Origin: Massariosphaeria phaeospora
Taxonomy: Eukaryota > Ascomycota > Dothideomycetes > Pleosporales
Direction: 5' to 3'
Length of the DNA: 64,000 nucleotides
Assembly: GCA_011032825.1 (NCBI GenBank)
Contig: JAADJZ010000017.1
Location: 806,001-870,000 of the forward strand
The notes under the pieces were generated by a model. It was given only the letters and a program-made list of their open reading frames with translations, searched no databases and was not told where the DNA came from. A program made the translations under genes and the position numbers. Positions 54,266 to 64,000 of the stretch are shown one piece after another; position 1 is the first letter of the stretch; each line of letters starts with the position of its first letter.

Positions 54266-55573
54266 TCACTCCCGCTCCTCCACCTCAACCGGCCTCTCCA
54301 CCTCAACCATTCTCTCCAGAGTCCCCGCCTCCTGCACCCCCTGTTCCTTCTCCTGCTCATCCACCGCCCCCCTCAACTGTCTCAAATACGCCCCAAACTC
54401 GCCAAAATTCCCCAAATTCATACCGCGCGTAGCGCCCGCCAAGTTCTGCGCAATACTAAAGAGGCTGTCATACCGCGTCTTGACGCGCGTGTACGTGCGC
54501 AGGACTTTTGCGTGGCGCTGCGACGAGTCGGATGCTGTGGTTGGGGAGTCGGAGTGGGAGAGCGGAAGGGAGGGGGCGGGCGAGAGGGTTTGCAGGTCTT
54601 TGAGATGCTGTTCTGCAAGAATGCGGGCGTGGGTGGCGGTAGTGAGGTCGGCGGCGAGTTGGGTGTGTGTGGTTGTAAGGGTGTGGATGAGAGAGCGGTG
54701 GTCTTCTTTTTCGCGCATGAGGTGCTGGTCTATGGCGTCGATTTCGTGGTTGAGGTTGGTGATCTCGGTTTTTAGGTTTGTCTCTGTGTGTTTGAGCGTA
54801 GTGAATTGGCCGTGCAGATCGTCGTACGCGGCTGTCTTCGCTTCAAGAGTGCGCTTCAAGTCGGCATTCTCCTCCTGCGCCTCGAATAGTTGTGAAATGC
54901 CTTCCTGCTCTTTAAACTCCTTGCTCTGCACCTTGGCCTCAAGTTCCACGATTTTGACGTTCGACTCGCTCGACTCGCTCTGCAGCTTGCTGCTCTTCTG
55001 CCGTTCAGCCTCAAGGTCCTGGGCTAGGCGTTCCACCGCTTCTGCGTGTCGGCTTTTTAGAAGAGCGATTTCCGCTTCGAGGTCAGCTACCCTGAGAGCA
55101 TTAGGCACGCTGAAAAATTCGACGTCTCGGGCCTTTGGGCTGGTGAAACCGAGGGTGGTCGTGGAAGACAGTGAGGGTACTGGGCCTTCTTCTTTAACTG
55201 GTGGTTCGAGTATGTCGACTGATTGCTTAGGTTGGGCGCGCATGCGATTAATCAGAGGGATATCATCCTCAGTATCAGAGTCGTCAATGCAGATCGGGCG
55301 TTGTTTATCCTCTCCCGCTCCCTTCCTCGTGACCTCTTGCCCGCCCTCTTTCTCAGCCACGGGTTCGTCCGGTCTTTCCGTCTTCTGTCTCTTTGTCGCG
55401 CGGTCTGATGCATCGCATGCATCGCTCTGTTTCCGTGTAGCGCGCTTCTTGGCCACAGTCTCGCTGCTGCTCTTGCGGCTCTTGGCCAGTGTGCGCTTGG
55501 CGGGTATTGTGATGCTGGTTGTTTTTTTAGGGTTCGGTCTTTGCCGGTTGAAGTGCTGGAACATGGTGTTCAT
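54266..55573 (-). CDS. Uncharacterised nuclear coiled-coil protein
   Basis: Family not recognised. Single exon, 435 residues, ATG at 55573 (a second ATG three codons later is equally possible). The N-terminal 100 residues are basic with several Lys/Arg clusters (AKKRATRKQ, ATKRQKTERPDEP), consistent with nuclear localisation. RPICIDDSDTEDDIPL at about residues 92-107 looks like a SUMO-interaction motif (hydrophobic ICI followed by acids). Residues about 160-340 form a long coiled coil (DLEAEIALLKSRHAEAVERL, EENADLRRTLEAK-like heptads, LKTEITNLNHEIDAIDQHLM). A conserved-looking C-terminal block reads TYTRVKTRYDSLFSIAQNLA and FGEFGAYLRQLRGAVDEQ. The combination could fit a kinetochore or chromatin scaffold, but I cannot name it. 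Confidence 0.65.
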   Translation of the reverse strand: MNTMFQHFNRQRPNPKKTTSITIPAKRTLAKSRKSSSETVAKKRATRKQSDACDASDRATKRQKTERPDEPVAEKEGGQEVTRKGAGEDKQRPICIDDSDTEDDIPLINRMRAQPKQSVDILEPPVKEEGPVPSLSSTTTLGFTSPKARDVEFFSVPNALRVADLEAEIALLKSRHAEAVERLAQDLEAERQKSSKLQSESSESNVKIVELEAKVQSKEFKEQEGISQLFEAQEENADLKRTLEAKTAAYDDLHGQFTTLKHTETNLKTEITNLNHEIDAIDQHLMREKEDHRSLIHTLTTTHTQLAADLTTATHARILAEQHLKDLQTLSPAPSLPLSHSDSPTTASDSSQRHAKVLRTYTRVKTRYDSLFSIAQNLAGATRGMNLGNFGEFGAYLRQLRGAVDEQEKEQGVQEAGTLERMVEVERPVEVEERE

Positions 55574-56947
55574 GGTGGGCTGTTAGGGTGAGTGGTGAGT
55601 GGTGGGTTTAGATAGATGTTTTGAATTGGCTAAGACGGGAAGGTTCGGTGGAACCTACAAAAGTCTGTAAAGTCATTGTGGTGGCGGAGGCTCCTACTTT
55701 GGGTATAGTTGGGTGGGAGGGTAATCTTTAGGAAAGAGTAACAAGTCGTGGCTCCGTGTGGGGTCGGCTGTCGAAATAAGGCGTGGGGTGAGATTATTTG
55801 GAAAACCAGCTGCGTTAGAAACCGTAGGGTGAACAGCTGAAGGTGTCTGAATGCGAGACGTTGGTGAGCTGGACTAGTCCGTAGAACACAAACAGCATGA
55901 TAACGTACTCGACCCGTGGTAAAGGCAAGACGCGATCAAAGCGTCGAGACTCGAGAGAGAAATCGGTCGAGACAGGTGTAAGATAATCGGTGAAGTTCTG
56001 ACCAGCACCCAACGATACAGCTCGTATGTCCAGACCACCAGTCAAGGTAAAAGAAACCCTAGCATATCCTGTCCTAACTCCAACAGTGAAAGACACCACT
56101 CCAATGTCTTGCAGCCGTAAGACGATAACTAGACCACAAGTAGTTGACCAGCGAGAGATACACACACGCACGTGCGCCGCAAGACATGACAAAACCACGC
56201 ACCAGCGCACGACATGTCCCCGCCGGCGAATCTGCAAAATGTCAGAGTTGAGCAACGTGAATCACAAGCGCACACACATCCCCAGCTCCTCGTCCCCAAA
56301 TTCCCCATCGTTCCCTGACAAGACCCTCTCGCCGTTGCATACATATGCAGACCAGGTATCCAGGCAACTGTATAAAACAAACGAAGCAAACGGGTTCCTT
56401 GCCGCACTGCTGAAGTTGACCTTTTCTTCCGTATGCATCGGATTGTTAAGTGTCATTTCTTCGGAAGGGGGCAACGACCTACTTATTTTATTTAACGCTG
56501 AAATGGTGGTAATTGGCAGACAGGCTCAGGACCAAAACGAATCCACAGCGAAACCATCGCCATCAAATCCCCATCTATTTTTCTTTTCCGCTGTACCCTA
56601 CCCTACCCTACCCTACCCCTCCCCCTAAACCCTAGAATAATACATGTTCAAGAAACAGTCGTTTCAAACAGCCCAAACATAACAAGAGGAAAGATTCCTA
56701 GGTAAAAAACCCCCTCGAGTAAATAAATGCATAACGAAAAGATCGAAAAAAAAGACCAGACATAATGGATGGAACCGTCAACCAGCCCCGAGCAAGCCAA
56801 AAAAGGAACGGGGCAAGTGCCTTCGGAGAAAAACAGGAGGAGAAAGAAGTGGAAGTAGACGCATTCGACGCCACTAAGATTCGTCCATTCCATGCATGCA
56901 TGCAAAGCCACCCCCGCTGCCAGACCCTTCGAAAAGAGACGCCCTTG
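55574..56947. other. Intergenic region with a CCCTA repeat
   Basis: About 1.4 kb without a supported gene. At 56594-56620 the pentamer TACCC is repeated about five times. This is not the fungal telomere repeat, which has the hexamer TTAGGG/CCCTAA. The rest is probably 5' and 3' flanking sequence. Confidence 0.5.
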
Positions 56948-59900
56948 CTAATACATTTCCTCGTCATCCGCCCCCACAATACTCCCCACGGCACTATTGA
57001 CCATCCTCAGCGGACTCCCCCCCTCCTCATCTCCCTCTCCATCCTCATCCTCATCCGACCTCACAAAACTGCCCTCTTCATCCCCCCTTCTCTCCCTCTC
57101 CTTCTCCAACATAGCGCGCAAATCCGCATTCTCCTCAACCTTCTGCTCCAACCGCTTGCGCGCGCCACTTCGATCCAGCAAGCGGGCCTCGCGCTCCGCC
57201 TTAAGCCGCTTCTCCAGCTCCTTCAGCCGGTGAATCCACTTCTGCTCGCTGTTCTGCAGGGGCCCGGCTTGCGGGTAGGGGTGGTCGGGCCGCTGGTGCT
57301 GGTTCTGCAGGACTTCGACGGCGGAGGTCGAGTGCGCGCGCAGCAGCGTTTGGGCCATGCTGGTGCGCTTCAGGGAGTTGGCTGGGGAGGAGGTGCCGCG
57401 AGAGGGAGAGCGCGAAGAAGCATCGAGGACGACTTGGCTGGTCGCGGTGATAGCGCGGAGCGTCTGGACTTCGGTGCGTAGGTTCTTGTTCTCGTTGCGG
57501 AGCTTGGTGACTTCGGTGGAGTTGACGTCGACGACGCCGCCCCGGATGGTGCTCGGACGGCCGATGGACTGGCGCTGGGCCGATATGACCCTCTCGAGCT
57601 GGTCGAGACGCTTGACGCGGACATCGAGCGTGTGCTGCAGGGTTTGGTAATCGCGGAGGAGGTCCTTCTCCATGTTGCGGATCCGTTGCTTGAAGCCTCC
57701 AATGACGCCTTCGACTGTCTTGACTGCGAGAATGATGTTCTTGTTGAAGCCTGCCAGGTTCTTCGAGATAAGCTCCATAGAGGGGATCTCGCCATTGACA
57801 AGAGCGTGACTGCGGGACCATTCGGGGCCACAGAGAGTGGAAAGGCGGTTCCAGAGAGCATATAGTAGATTGTTGCGCTCGATCAGCTGGTCACGGTATT
57901 GCTTCTCGAGACCATGGAGCTTCTGGCGATCTTGACTTCGGAGAGTCTCGAGCTCCAAGACCTTGGTCTCATGCTGCTGGATGGTTCTCGTAACGGACTG
58001 GTGACCGCGTTTGGCGTTGTCGAAAGCAGATTGTTCTTGCCGACGCGCTTGTCGTTCACGTTCCAGCAGGTCTGCAAGACGACGACTTTCGAGACCGGTG
58101 CTCTCTAGCAATGTATCTCGGTTGCGCAGAAGCCTGTCCTTCTCTGCAAGATCGTTCTTGGTGTTGTCGAGTTCCTGTGCAGTGGCATCGAGATCTCGTT
58201 GTAGCTTAGTGATATCCTGAACAACTATCATTAGCATGTTTTTAGCGGAGATGGAACTGGGACTCGTTACCTTTAGCAGGCTGGACCTGGTGCCGTTGAG
58301 ATTTCCAAGCGCCTCGCGGAGATTACTCTCGAGCTCGTCAAGTCGTTGCTTCCAGGTGGTTGCTTCGACCTCCTTACCTGAGAGACCCTTCCGGAGTCGC
58401 CTGTTATCGTCTTTTAGCTTGGTCAACTGTGAGTTCAGATCGGTGATGATCTTCTCCACCTCCTGCTTTTCTTGGTTCTCCAAGATATCACGCTGCTGTC
58501 TCTCCTCCGTTAGCCGTTCTTCCAAGTCTCGGAAGCGTTCCTTCTCGTCCTGTATAGTGACTTGAGCGTTGTTGAGATTCGTCTCCAGGTCGCCAATCTT
58601 GATCTTGTCGGTTTCCTGCTCCTCTCTTAAGAAGTTGATTTCGCCCTGGCATGACTCGAGCTGAATCTCGAGCCGTTCATTCTTCGACTTCTCGTCCGAG
58701 ACGACCTTGTCCTGTCTCCCCAGCTCTTGGTTGGCGTCGTCTAGCTCCGATTCCAGGTTCTGTATTTTTCGCAAGCTCGCGTCGCGGTCATCCTCTATCT
58801 GAATCAAACTCTCGCTCACGCTCTTCATTTCATGCTGCAGAGCATTGAAATCCTCATTGACATTGTCAAGATCTGTCACAAGTCGGCTGCATTCTTGCTC
58901 TTTCCGTTCGATTTCGCTCTGCAGCCGTTGTATTGAGTCCATGGCATGTTGTCTGATATCCTCACACTCGTTCTCTTTGTCTTGTATAATTTCCAGGGCT
59001 TCGTCTCTTTCACCCGAAAGCGCCTGCAAATCTTGGGTCGCTTCTTCGAGCTCCCGGTGCAGATCCTGTACTTTGATTTCAGCTTGCTCGAGCAGGTCAA
59101 GATGGCCGTTTAGCTGATCGTCGAGTTCCTTGTACTGGAGTTTGGATTGCGCGAGCTCGTCCCGTAGCGCAGCGTATTTGCTTTCAAAATCATCGCGCTC
59201 TGGATCGCTAATTTGAGTGATTCGGGTACCACCGCTGGCTCTTGATACGGATCTTTGATGGTTACGAGAGATTGACCGCTCCAGAATACTATCCCCCGCC
59301 ATCGAAGCAACATCGCCCCGTCGAATAGTAAGCTTGAGGCCCTCGTTTTCTTCTCTGAGCCGCAAATTTTCCCGATTCCGCGATGTGAGCATGGACGCCT
59401 GTGCGTGGAGGTCTCGCTGTAACTTTTCATTGTCGTTGTGGAGCTGATCGACCATAGTGCTGTCAGTCCCCCCCATGGAGAGTGGTGCAGGGTGTTCGTT
59501 GACATCAGATCCAGGATTTGACCGTGTTGAGTAGGAGGTCTGCTGGAAGCGCCGTGAGTTGAATACTTTGATATTGTGATTTGTCGTCAGATGTTGTTGT
59601 GATTGCTGGTTCAATTCCCTCAAACGGTGTACTTCCTCGCGAAGATTCTCGGCCTCTGTTTGTGCATGTTCGCACCGTGCCTCAGCCTGCTCTCGTCGGG
59701 TACGCTCGTCATCATAGTCGTCCTTCCAGATACTAAGGGCTTCATTGATACCAGCAGAATCATCCGAAGAGCCTTTTTCCCGCAGACTTTTGATGTAGTC
59801 CGCCATCCGTCTGTTATCAGCTTCTTTCTGCATTGCTTCTTGCTTCCATTCCTCGATGATAGTCTCTGTCGACTCTAGCCGTTCTCTAAGAAACTCGATC

Positions 59901-61669
59901 TCTTCTTCCATCTCAACGTGCCTCGTTGATTCATCGCTTGTCTCGTCCTCCGAGCCGCTCGCAGTATCCTTTGCTTGAGCCAACCCATCCTCTTGCGCCT
60001 TCAACCTGCTTTCTAGATGCCGAATCTTCTTGCCAAAAGTTTGGTTTACTTTTTTCTCGTTGGCAAGATCGGTCTGCAACTGCACGTTCTTCGAGATCAT
60101 CTCTTTGACGCCCTCATCGGACCGATTCTGCAGGGCCTGATCCAGGAAATGTATCTTGAGCTTCAAATCAAAATTCTCCTTGCTGAGTTTGTCGATCTTG
60201 CTGTTCTGCTCCTTCAGAGTAAGATTGTGCTTACTCCGAGTGAAAGGTGTCGCCATGTGTCGTTTCTCTGGTGACCGCGAATGCTTCTCTCTGAATTCGC
60301 GTGCGACTGTGTCCGGTACTTGTATGTCCTGGATGTGCCTGGCGATGACGGTGTCGGTAGGAGCAACAGGCCTAACGCTGGCTGCACGTGGCGTCGCCGG
60401 GGGTGTTGTTGAGTTCGGTGCTTCCTCGTCCAACCTCCCTAGACTGCCGTCTGGGTGAAGCAATCCAGATAAAGAATTAGTACTGAAGCTTCGTGACTTG
60501 TCCCACGAAGGAGCAGTGTCGCTGTACCCTGACACCGAGGAGGCAATGCTTCCGAGGCTAGGCAGTCTCGACAATCCCAGACTGTGCCTACTCGGACCGC
60601 TTGAACGTGGGATGGCTCCGCCGCTTTGCAGAGCGTAGTCGACACTCAAGCTATTGTTGCTCCCACCGTCTCCCGAGAGCTCGGAATGGTTGGTGAGCGA
60701 AGACAGGGAGGAGCGCTGACTCGAATGCCGGTTCTGCAAAAAGCTCGGCCGTTTGCTTATCCGTGCGGCGGTTGATGGGAGGGGAGGTACGGTGATTGTG
60801 ATGTTTTCGATGCTGAGGTCATGGTCGTCAGTGAAAGACGAGTGCTCCTCCATCTGTGTAAAGTCCGGGGCTTTCACTGTGGAGGCGCTCGACGTCGGCC
60901 GCCGCGAGTCGTCTGGAAGCTGCTGTTCGGCACCTGCCGCAGCCTGTTCTGACTTTTCGATCGTCTCGGTCGTGCCTTCTGCAAGCGTGGTTGCCGGCAC
61001 ACCGCGCGACAGATTCCTTTGTGCAGCCTGCGCCGACGGCGACGAGGGCACCCCGTCCGAAGTGGATAGCGCAGCTTCTAACGAATCGTCAACTATGTCT
61101 GCCTCGAGGTCTGACCTTTGCGCCGCGGGAGTCTTGTATGCGCCAGCAGGAGTCGGGGGCTCATCTGTCAGTATCGATGAGTCCTCGGCCTGGCTGATGG
61201 TTTCTGTCGAAGGTCCTGCCAGCTTCGACTGATGTGACTCAGCGCGAGATATTGGCCGCGAGTGGCCCGGGGAGCCTCCAAACAGGTAGGTATCGTCAGC
61301 GCCTGGGGGACCTTGTGGAGGCTCGACCTGGACAGAAGCCTCGGGCAGGAAGCTCGACTCTATGTCCATCAATTGGCGGTTCATCTCGCGGTCCATGAGC
61401 ACACTCCCGTCGTTGCGCAGCTGGCTGTCGCCGGCGTCGTTCGCCTGGAGGAAGCTTTCGTCATCGTCGGTCGGTAGCGGGGGGAGGTCGGAGTCGGGCG
61501 TGTCAAAAGACTTTACGTCTTCCGCTTCGGATATGTCGAGCGCCATCGGGGGCGCGTCGCCGGGCGCAGACGTGGGGGAGGAGGGCACAGGTTCGGGGGA
61601 GGATTGTGTTTGTGTTTGTGTCTGTAGTGCCTCAGCAGTCGCGGAAGCCGCGTCCGGCGAGTGTGCCAT
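56948..61669 (-). CDS. apsB: ApsB/Mto1-type microtubule-organising protein (Cnn_1N, Mto2-binding)
   Basis: Large coiled-coil scaffold that recruits gamma-tubulin complexes to spindle pole body outer plaques and septal or cytoplasmic MTOCs. Exons 61669..58271 and 58216..56948 (intron 54 bp, a multiple of three) give 1555 residues. The first about 450 residues are Ser/Thr/Pro-rich and disordered. The centrosomin N-terminal motif 1 starts near residue 470: LTLKEQNSKIDKLSKENFDL, KLKIHFLDQALQ and ISKNVQLQTDLANEKKVNQT. A coiled coil then runs to about 1380 with few breaks. Near the C-terminus, about 1460-1515, WIHRLKELEKRLKAEREARL and ARKRLEQKVEENADLRAMLE match the Mto2-binding region. The acidic tail ends GADDEEMY. 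The domain pair Cnn_1N plus Mto2-binding is specific for this family. Intact. Confidence 0.92.
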   Translation of the reverse strand: MAHSPDAASATAEALQTQTQTQSSPEPVPSSPTSAPGDAPPMALDISEAEDVKSFDTPDSDLPPLPTDDDESFLQANDAGDSQLRNDGSVLMDREMNRQLMDIESSFLPEASVQVEPPQGPPGADDTYLFGGSPGHSRPISRAESHQSKLAGPSTETISQAEDSSILTDEPPTPAGAYKTPAAQRSDLEADIVDDSLEAALSTSDGVPSSPSAQAAQRNLSRGVPATTLAEGTTETIEKSEQAAAGAEQQLPDDSRRPTSSASTVKAPDFTQMEEHSSFTDDHDLSIENITITVPPLPSTAARISKRPSFLQNRHSSQRSSLSSLTNHSELSGDGGSNNSLSVDYALQSGGAIPRSSGPSRHSLGLSRLPSLGSIASSVSGYSDTAPSWDKSRSFSTNSLSGLLHPDGSLGRLDEEAPNSTTPPATPRAASVRPVAPTDTVIARHIQDIQVPDTVAREFREKHSRSPEKRHMATPFTRSKHNLTLKEQNSKIDKLSKENFDLKLKIHFLDQALQNRSDEGVKEMISKNVQLQTDLANEKKVNQTFGKKIRHLESRLKAQEDGLAQAKDTASGSEDETSDESTRHVEMEEEIEFLRERLESTETIIEEWKQEAMQKEADNRRMADYIKSLREKGSSDDSAGINEALSIWKDDYDDERTRREQAEARCEHAQTEAENLREEVHRLRELNQQSQQHLTTNHNIKVFNSRRFQQTSYSTRSNPGSDVNEHPAPLSMGGTDSTMVDQLHNDNEKLQRDLHAQASMLTSRNRENLRLREENEGLKLTIRRGDVASMAGDSILERSISRNHQRSVSRASGGTRITQISDPERDDFESKYAALRDELAQSKLQYKELDDQLNGHLDLLEQAEIKVQDLHRELEEATQDLQALSGERDEALEIIQDKENECEDIRQHAMDSIQRLQSEIERKEQECSRLVTDLDNVNEDFNALQHEMKSVSESLIQIEDDRDASLRKIQNLESELDDANQELGRQDKVVSDEKSKNERLEIQLESCQGEINFLREEQETDKIKIGDLETNLNNAQVTIQDEKERFRDLEERLTEERQQRDILENQEKQEVEKIITDLNSQLTKLKDDNRRLRKGLSGKEVEATTWKQRLDELESNLREALGNLNGTRSSLLKVTSPSSISAKNMLMIVVQDITKLQRDLDATAQELDNTKNDLAEKDRLLRNRDTLLESTGLESRRLADLLERERQARRQEQSAFDNAKRGHQSVTRTIQQHETKVLELETLRSQDRQKLHGLEKQYRDQLIERNNLLYALWNRLSTLCGPEWSRSHALVNGEIPSMELISKNLAGFNKNIILAVKTVEGVIGGFKQRIRNMEKDLLRDYQTLQHTLDVRVKRLDQLERVISAQRQSIGRPSTIRGGVVDVNSTEVTKLRNENKNLRTEVQTLRAITATSQVVLDASSRSPSRGTSSPANSLKRTSMAQTLLRAHSTSAVEVLQNQHQRPDHPYPQAGPLQNSEQKWIHRLKELEKRLKAEREARLLDRSGARKRLEQKVEENADLRAMLEKERERRGDEEGSFVRSDEDEDGEGDEEGGSPLRMVNSAVGSIVGADDEEMY

Positions 61670-62447
61670 GTTGGCGAGGGCACGCGCGGGGTTGCAGGTG
61701 TCGACGGCGTGGAGGAGGAGTTGCAGACGTCGTCGCCAGCATGGTTAGGCCGGGCAGCGTGTGGTGTGGCCTTTGTAGGGCGCAAGACCCCCGACGTGAG
61801 CTCGCTCTCCCTCGCGCTGGCAAACGAACAGGGATGTCGTGTGTTTGGGGTGGCGGCCCGTGCGGCTTGTCCTATCGACGGAGCGACGCGGGCGTCTCGT
61901 CTCCATGACGCCCGCCGTCCGCTCCCCACAGTTCCATCCGCCCTTAATAATTGGAGCCCGTGGATATCACGCCGTCAGTCGAAGTATTGCCCTTTTCCGT
62001 TGCTTGCCTCTTTCTGCTCGTTGTGCCTGTGTCCGTTAGCAACGGTTGTCACTTCGCGAAGGCGAAACTCTAAACACCAACCCGACACCCTATCCAAAGT
62101 CTATTCCCCGAATGGATAGACGACGCTCAGACCTATCCAGCAAAATGACAAGGGTGACAAAAGCAACCGAACGCACGTCAGTCAACGGTCCGACTACGGG
62201 CGCGAGCTTCAGTTGACGACATCGTACTTTTAAGTTTTGACTCGGGTGCCTCCACCAGCGCTTATGGCAACACGATGCTCCTCGATTAGCTAATTCGAGT
62301 ATTAACCCAATCTTTGGCCGGTATACGACAGTATGCAACACTGTCTGTTGTACTACTCGCAGAGGTTGTATCGCACAAGTACCCCCATTAACAGAATCTA
62401 GCATCCAGCAATAATCATCGCATCTACATCTCCCACATACACTCGAC
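61670..62447. other. Intergenic region, no gene recognised
   Basis: About 780 bases covering the promoter of the ApsB-like gene and the 3' flank of the PhyH gene. Open frames here are short or shadows. No repeat was recognised. Confidence 0.4.
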
Positions 62448-63525
62448 CTAAGCAACAGACTTGACCTCCGCCGACACCGCCGTCTTGACCACCCCATCGC
62501 CCCCCTCCTTCAACCTCTGCAACCTCTCCTCCTCCTTCCTCTTCATCTCCATCTGCACCCTCATCCTCTCCGGCACAATCCTCTGCCGCTCCGCCTGAAT
62601 CTTCCACCCGGCCAACCTCTCCTTACCCAACGCCCGCAACGTCTTCTTCTCCACCGCACTGTAATCCCCATCCGGCCTGTCGAAACAAAACGGCTCCTTG
62701 ATGCTAACGGGCGGGTTCGTAATCACGCGCACCTGCCTTAGCTGGTTGTTGCTCGCCGAGTGCAGCATCAGCGGATGTAGCAAATAGACATCGCCGACCA
62801 CGCCCGTCGCCTCGACAAACGCCTCGTCGGGCATCGACGCCGCGAGCGCGTTGAACCACTTCAGGCCCTGCTCCTGCGTGAACAGCGGGTTCTCGCGCCG
62901 CGCCGTCATGCGCGGACTCACGCCCTCGGGATGCGCCTGCAGGTGCTTGGCCACGACGTCGATGGCCGGCGGACAGATCATGGTGCCGCCGCCGCCGGCC
63001 GCGATGTCGGTCCACAGCGGGATGATCAGCAGGCCCTGCTCCGGGCTGTCGAGGTAGTGCACGAAGAAGTCGCCGTCGACGTGCCAGCCGTCCAGCGCCT
63101 GCGGCTTGACGACCTTGTGGTGGCCCGCCGGCGTGCCGAGGTTGACGATGAAGCCGTCGCTCCAGTTGGATGCTGCCGGGTCGACGCGCGCGGAGCCGCC
63201 GAGCAGCGAGCAGATGCCGCCCCAGGCTTTGGGCGCGATGTCGGCGACCTGGTGGGTGGTGAACTGGGGCATGTTGGTGCGTTCGGTGTGCCTGAAGGGG
63301 TGGGTTAGACTGGTACAAGGAGGCCGGACGGTTCGATGGGGGGGATGGAGATACTCACCATGTGGACATGTCGTTCGGATCCATACCCAGCCGCGTCCAC
63401 AGCGTAGCCTGGAAGTCCGCAGCCGTCTCCCGCGAGAAGCACCCCGACAGCTTGAGCCAGCCATGCTCGACGAAGGAGTCGATTTGCTCCTGCGAGAGCT
63501 TGTACTGTGCCTCCACGTCTGCCAT
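62448..63525 (-). CDS. PhyH-family Fe(II)/2-oxoglutarate dioxygenase
   Basis: Predicted non-haem iron hydroxylase related to phytanoyl-CoA dioxygenase; the substrate is unknown. Exons 63525..63359 and 63291..62448 (intron 67 bp) give 336 residues. The splice joins DPNDMSTW to HTERTNMPQF. The N-terminus has the family's LSQEQIDSFVEHGWLKLSGC. The metal site HxD is in GWHVDGDFF (H126, D128), and the distal His lies in LLHPLMLHSAS (about H233), with a 2-oxoglutarate-binding Arg about ten residues later in LRQVRVITN. AGGGGTMICPPAIDVVAKH lies between them. The C-terminus is a charged helix. I chose the ATG at 63525; the frame is open upstream but without family similarity. Not enough to choose between lipid, secondary-metabolite and small-acid substrates. 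Confidence 0.9.
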
Positions 63526-64000
63526 CGTAGATGATTCTTGCTTTCGTCGTATATCAGACAGCCTAGCGGTATGCCCAGCTACAAACAACTTCAGAATCGG
63601 TAAGCTGGAGACTGAATTCGGTATATCACGGAGAAGAATTCCCAAACCCACCCCCGGACAGCATTTTATTTACAAGTCCCCCCATAAGACTAACTTACCT
63701 ACTGCTGTCGCCACCACTTGCCTTGCTTCAGCCAACCTTTTAGCCACTTTACCCGGTCACACGAGCTAAAACGCCCACCTGCACGTGGGGAGTAGTGGTA
63801 GTGGCAACGCGGGGTTAGGACTTTGGGGAAATGATAGCAACCCCGCGGTGGACATTGACGACGAGGGGTGCGGAAAAGCCGATCGGATGGGTGCGCTAGC
63901 GGGTTACTCCATCCGGGGTTCCGGGCAGACGTCGAAGAGGGCATTGGAGATGTCTTTGCGCTTTTACGCTGAACTCCGCACCTAGATCGGAATCTTCAGA
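63526..64000. other. Upstream region at the window end
   Basis: Promoter side of the PhyH gene. No start of another gene was recognised before the window ends. Confidence 0.4.

Noticed and set aside
56594..56620. Interstitial telomere
   Set aside because: The repeat unit is a pentamer, not the fungal TTAGGG hexamer.

Overview
The window is nuclear DNA of a filamentous ascomycete (Pezizomycotina). Short introns (mostly 45-100 bp) with GTAAGT-like donors interrupt most genes. The gene set includes an ApsB/Mto1-type microtubule organiser, an ASPM-like protein, a Zn2Cys6 regulator, an HDEL-tailed PDI, a SesA/NB-ARC/TPR protein and Fot1/pogo-type DNA transposons carrying RIP-like nonsense mutations. 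Dothideomycetes is a guess only. Exon joins were made by hand from frame, splice consensus and family expectation.

Layout. 0.5-9.7 kb: metabolic block with a short-chain dehydrogenase, a Gfo/Idh/MocA oxidoreductase, a 14-TM-type DHA2 efflux transporter and a secreted GH32 glycosidase. 10.0-11.3 kb: a transposase relic and a small atypical kinase that looks decayed. 12.3-16.6 kb: PDI and a Dal5-type permease. 16.7-26.0 kb: accessory island holding two different pogo-type elements with perfect 44 and 54 bp terminal inverted repeats, two small TA-flanked inverted-repeat elements, a decayed TPR gene end, and an intact-looking NLR-like gene (SesA domain, Gly/Asn-rich amyloid-like linker, NB-ARC, six nearly identical kinesin-light-chain TPRs). 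26.5-29.9 kb: a Zn2Cys6 transcription factor and quinolinate phosphoribosyltransferase. 30.4-35.0 kb: a second accessory stretch with rearranged broken copies of one unrecognised gene family, plus a multi-exon hypothetical gene with a coiled coil and a Cys cluster. 35.8-63.5 kb: conserved housekeeping block with the ASPM-like protein, an unknown protein, Pol I subunit A34.5, Grc3 polynucleotide kinase, COG3, Fmp25-like RCC1 protein, three disordered or coiled-coil unknowns, the ApsB-like protein and a PhyH-family dioxygenase.

How the parts relate. The Pol I subunit gene and GRC3 are divergent over a 200 bp gap and both serve rRNA production. COG3 and FMP25 are likewise divergent. The most interesting system is the SesA-NB-ARC-TPR gene: its architecture matches fungal STAND proteins linked to nonself recognition and regulated cell death, and it sits among transposons and a dead relative. 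The GRC3 frame breaks at a poly-C run, which may be a sequence error.
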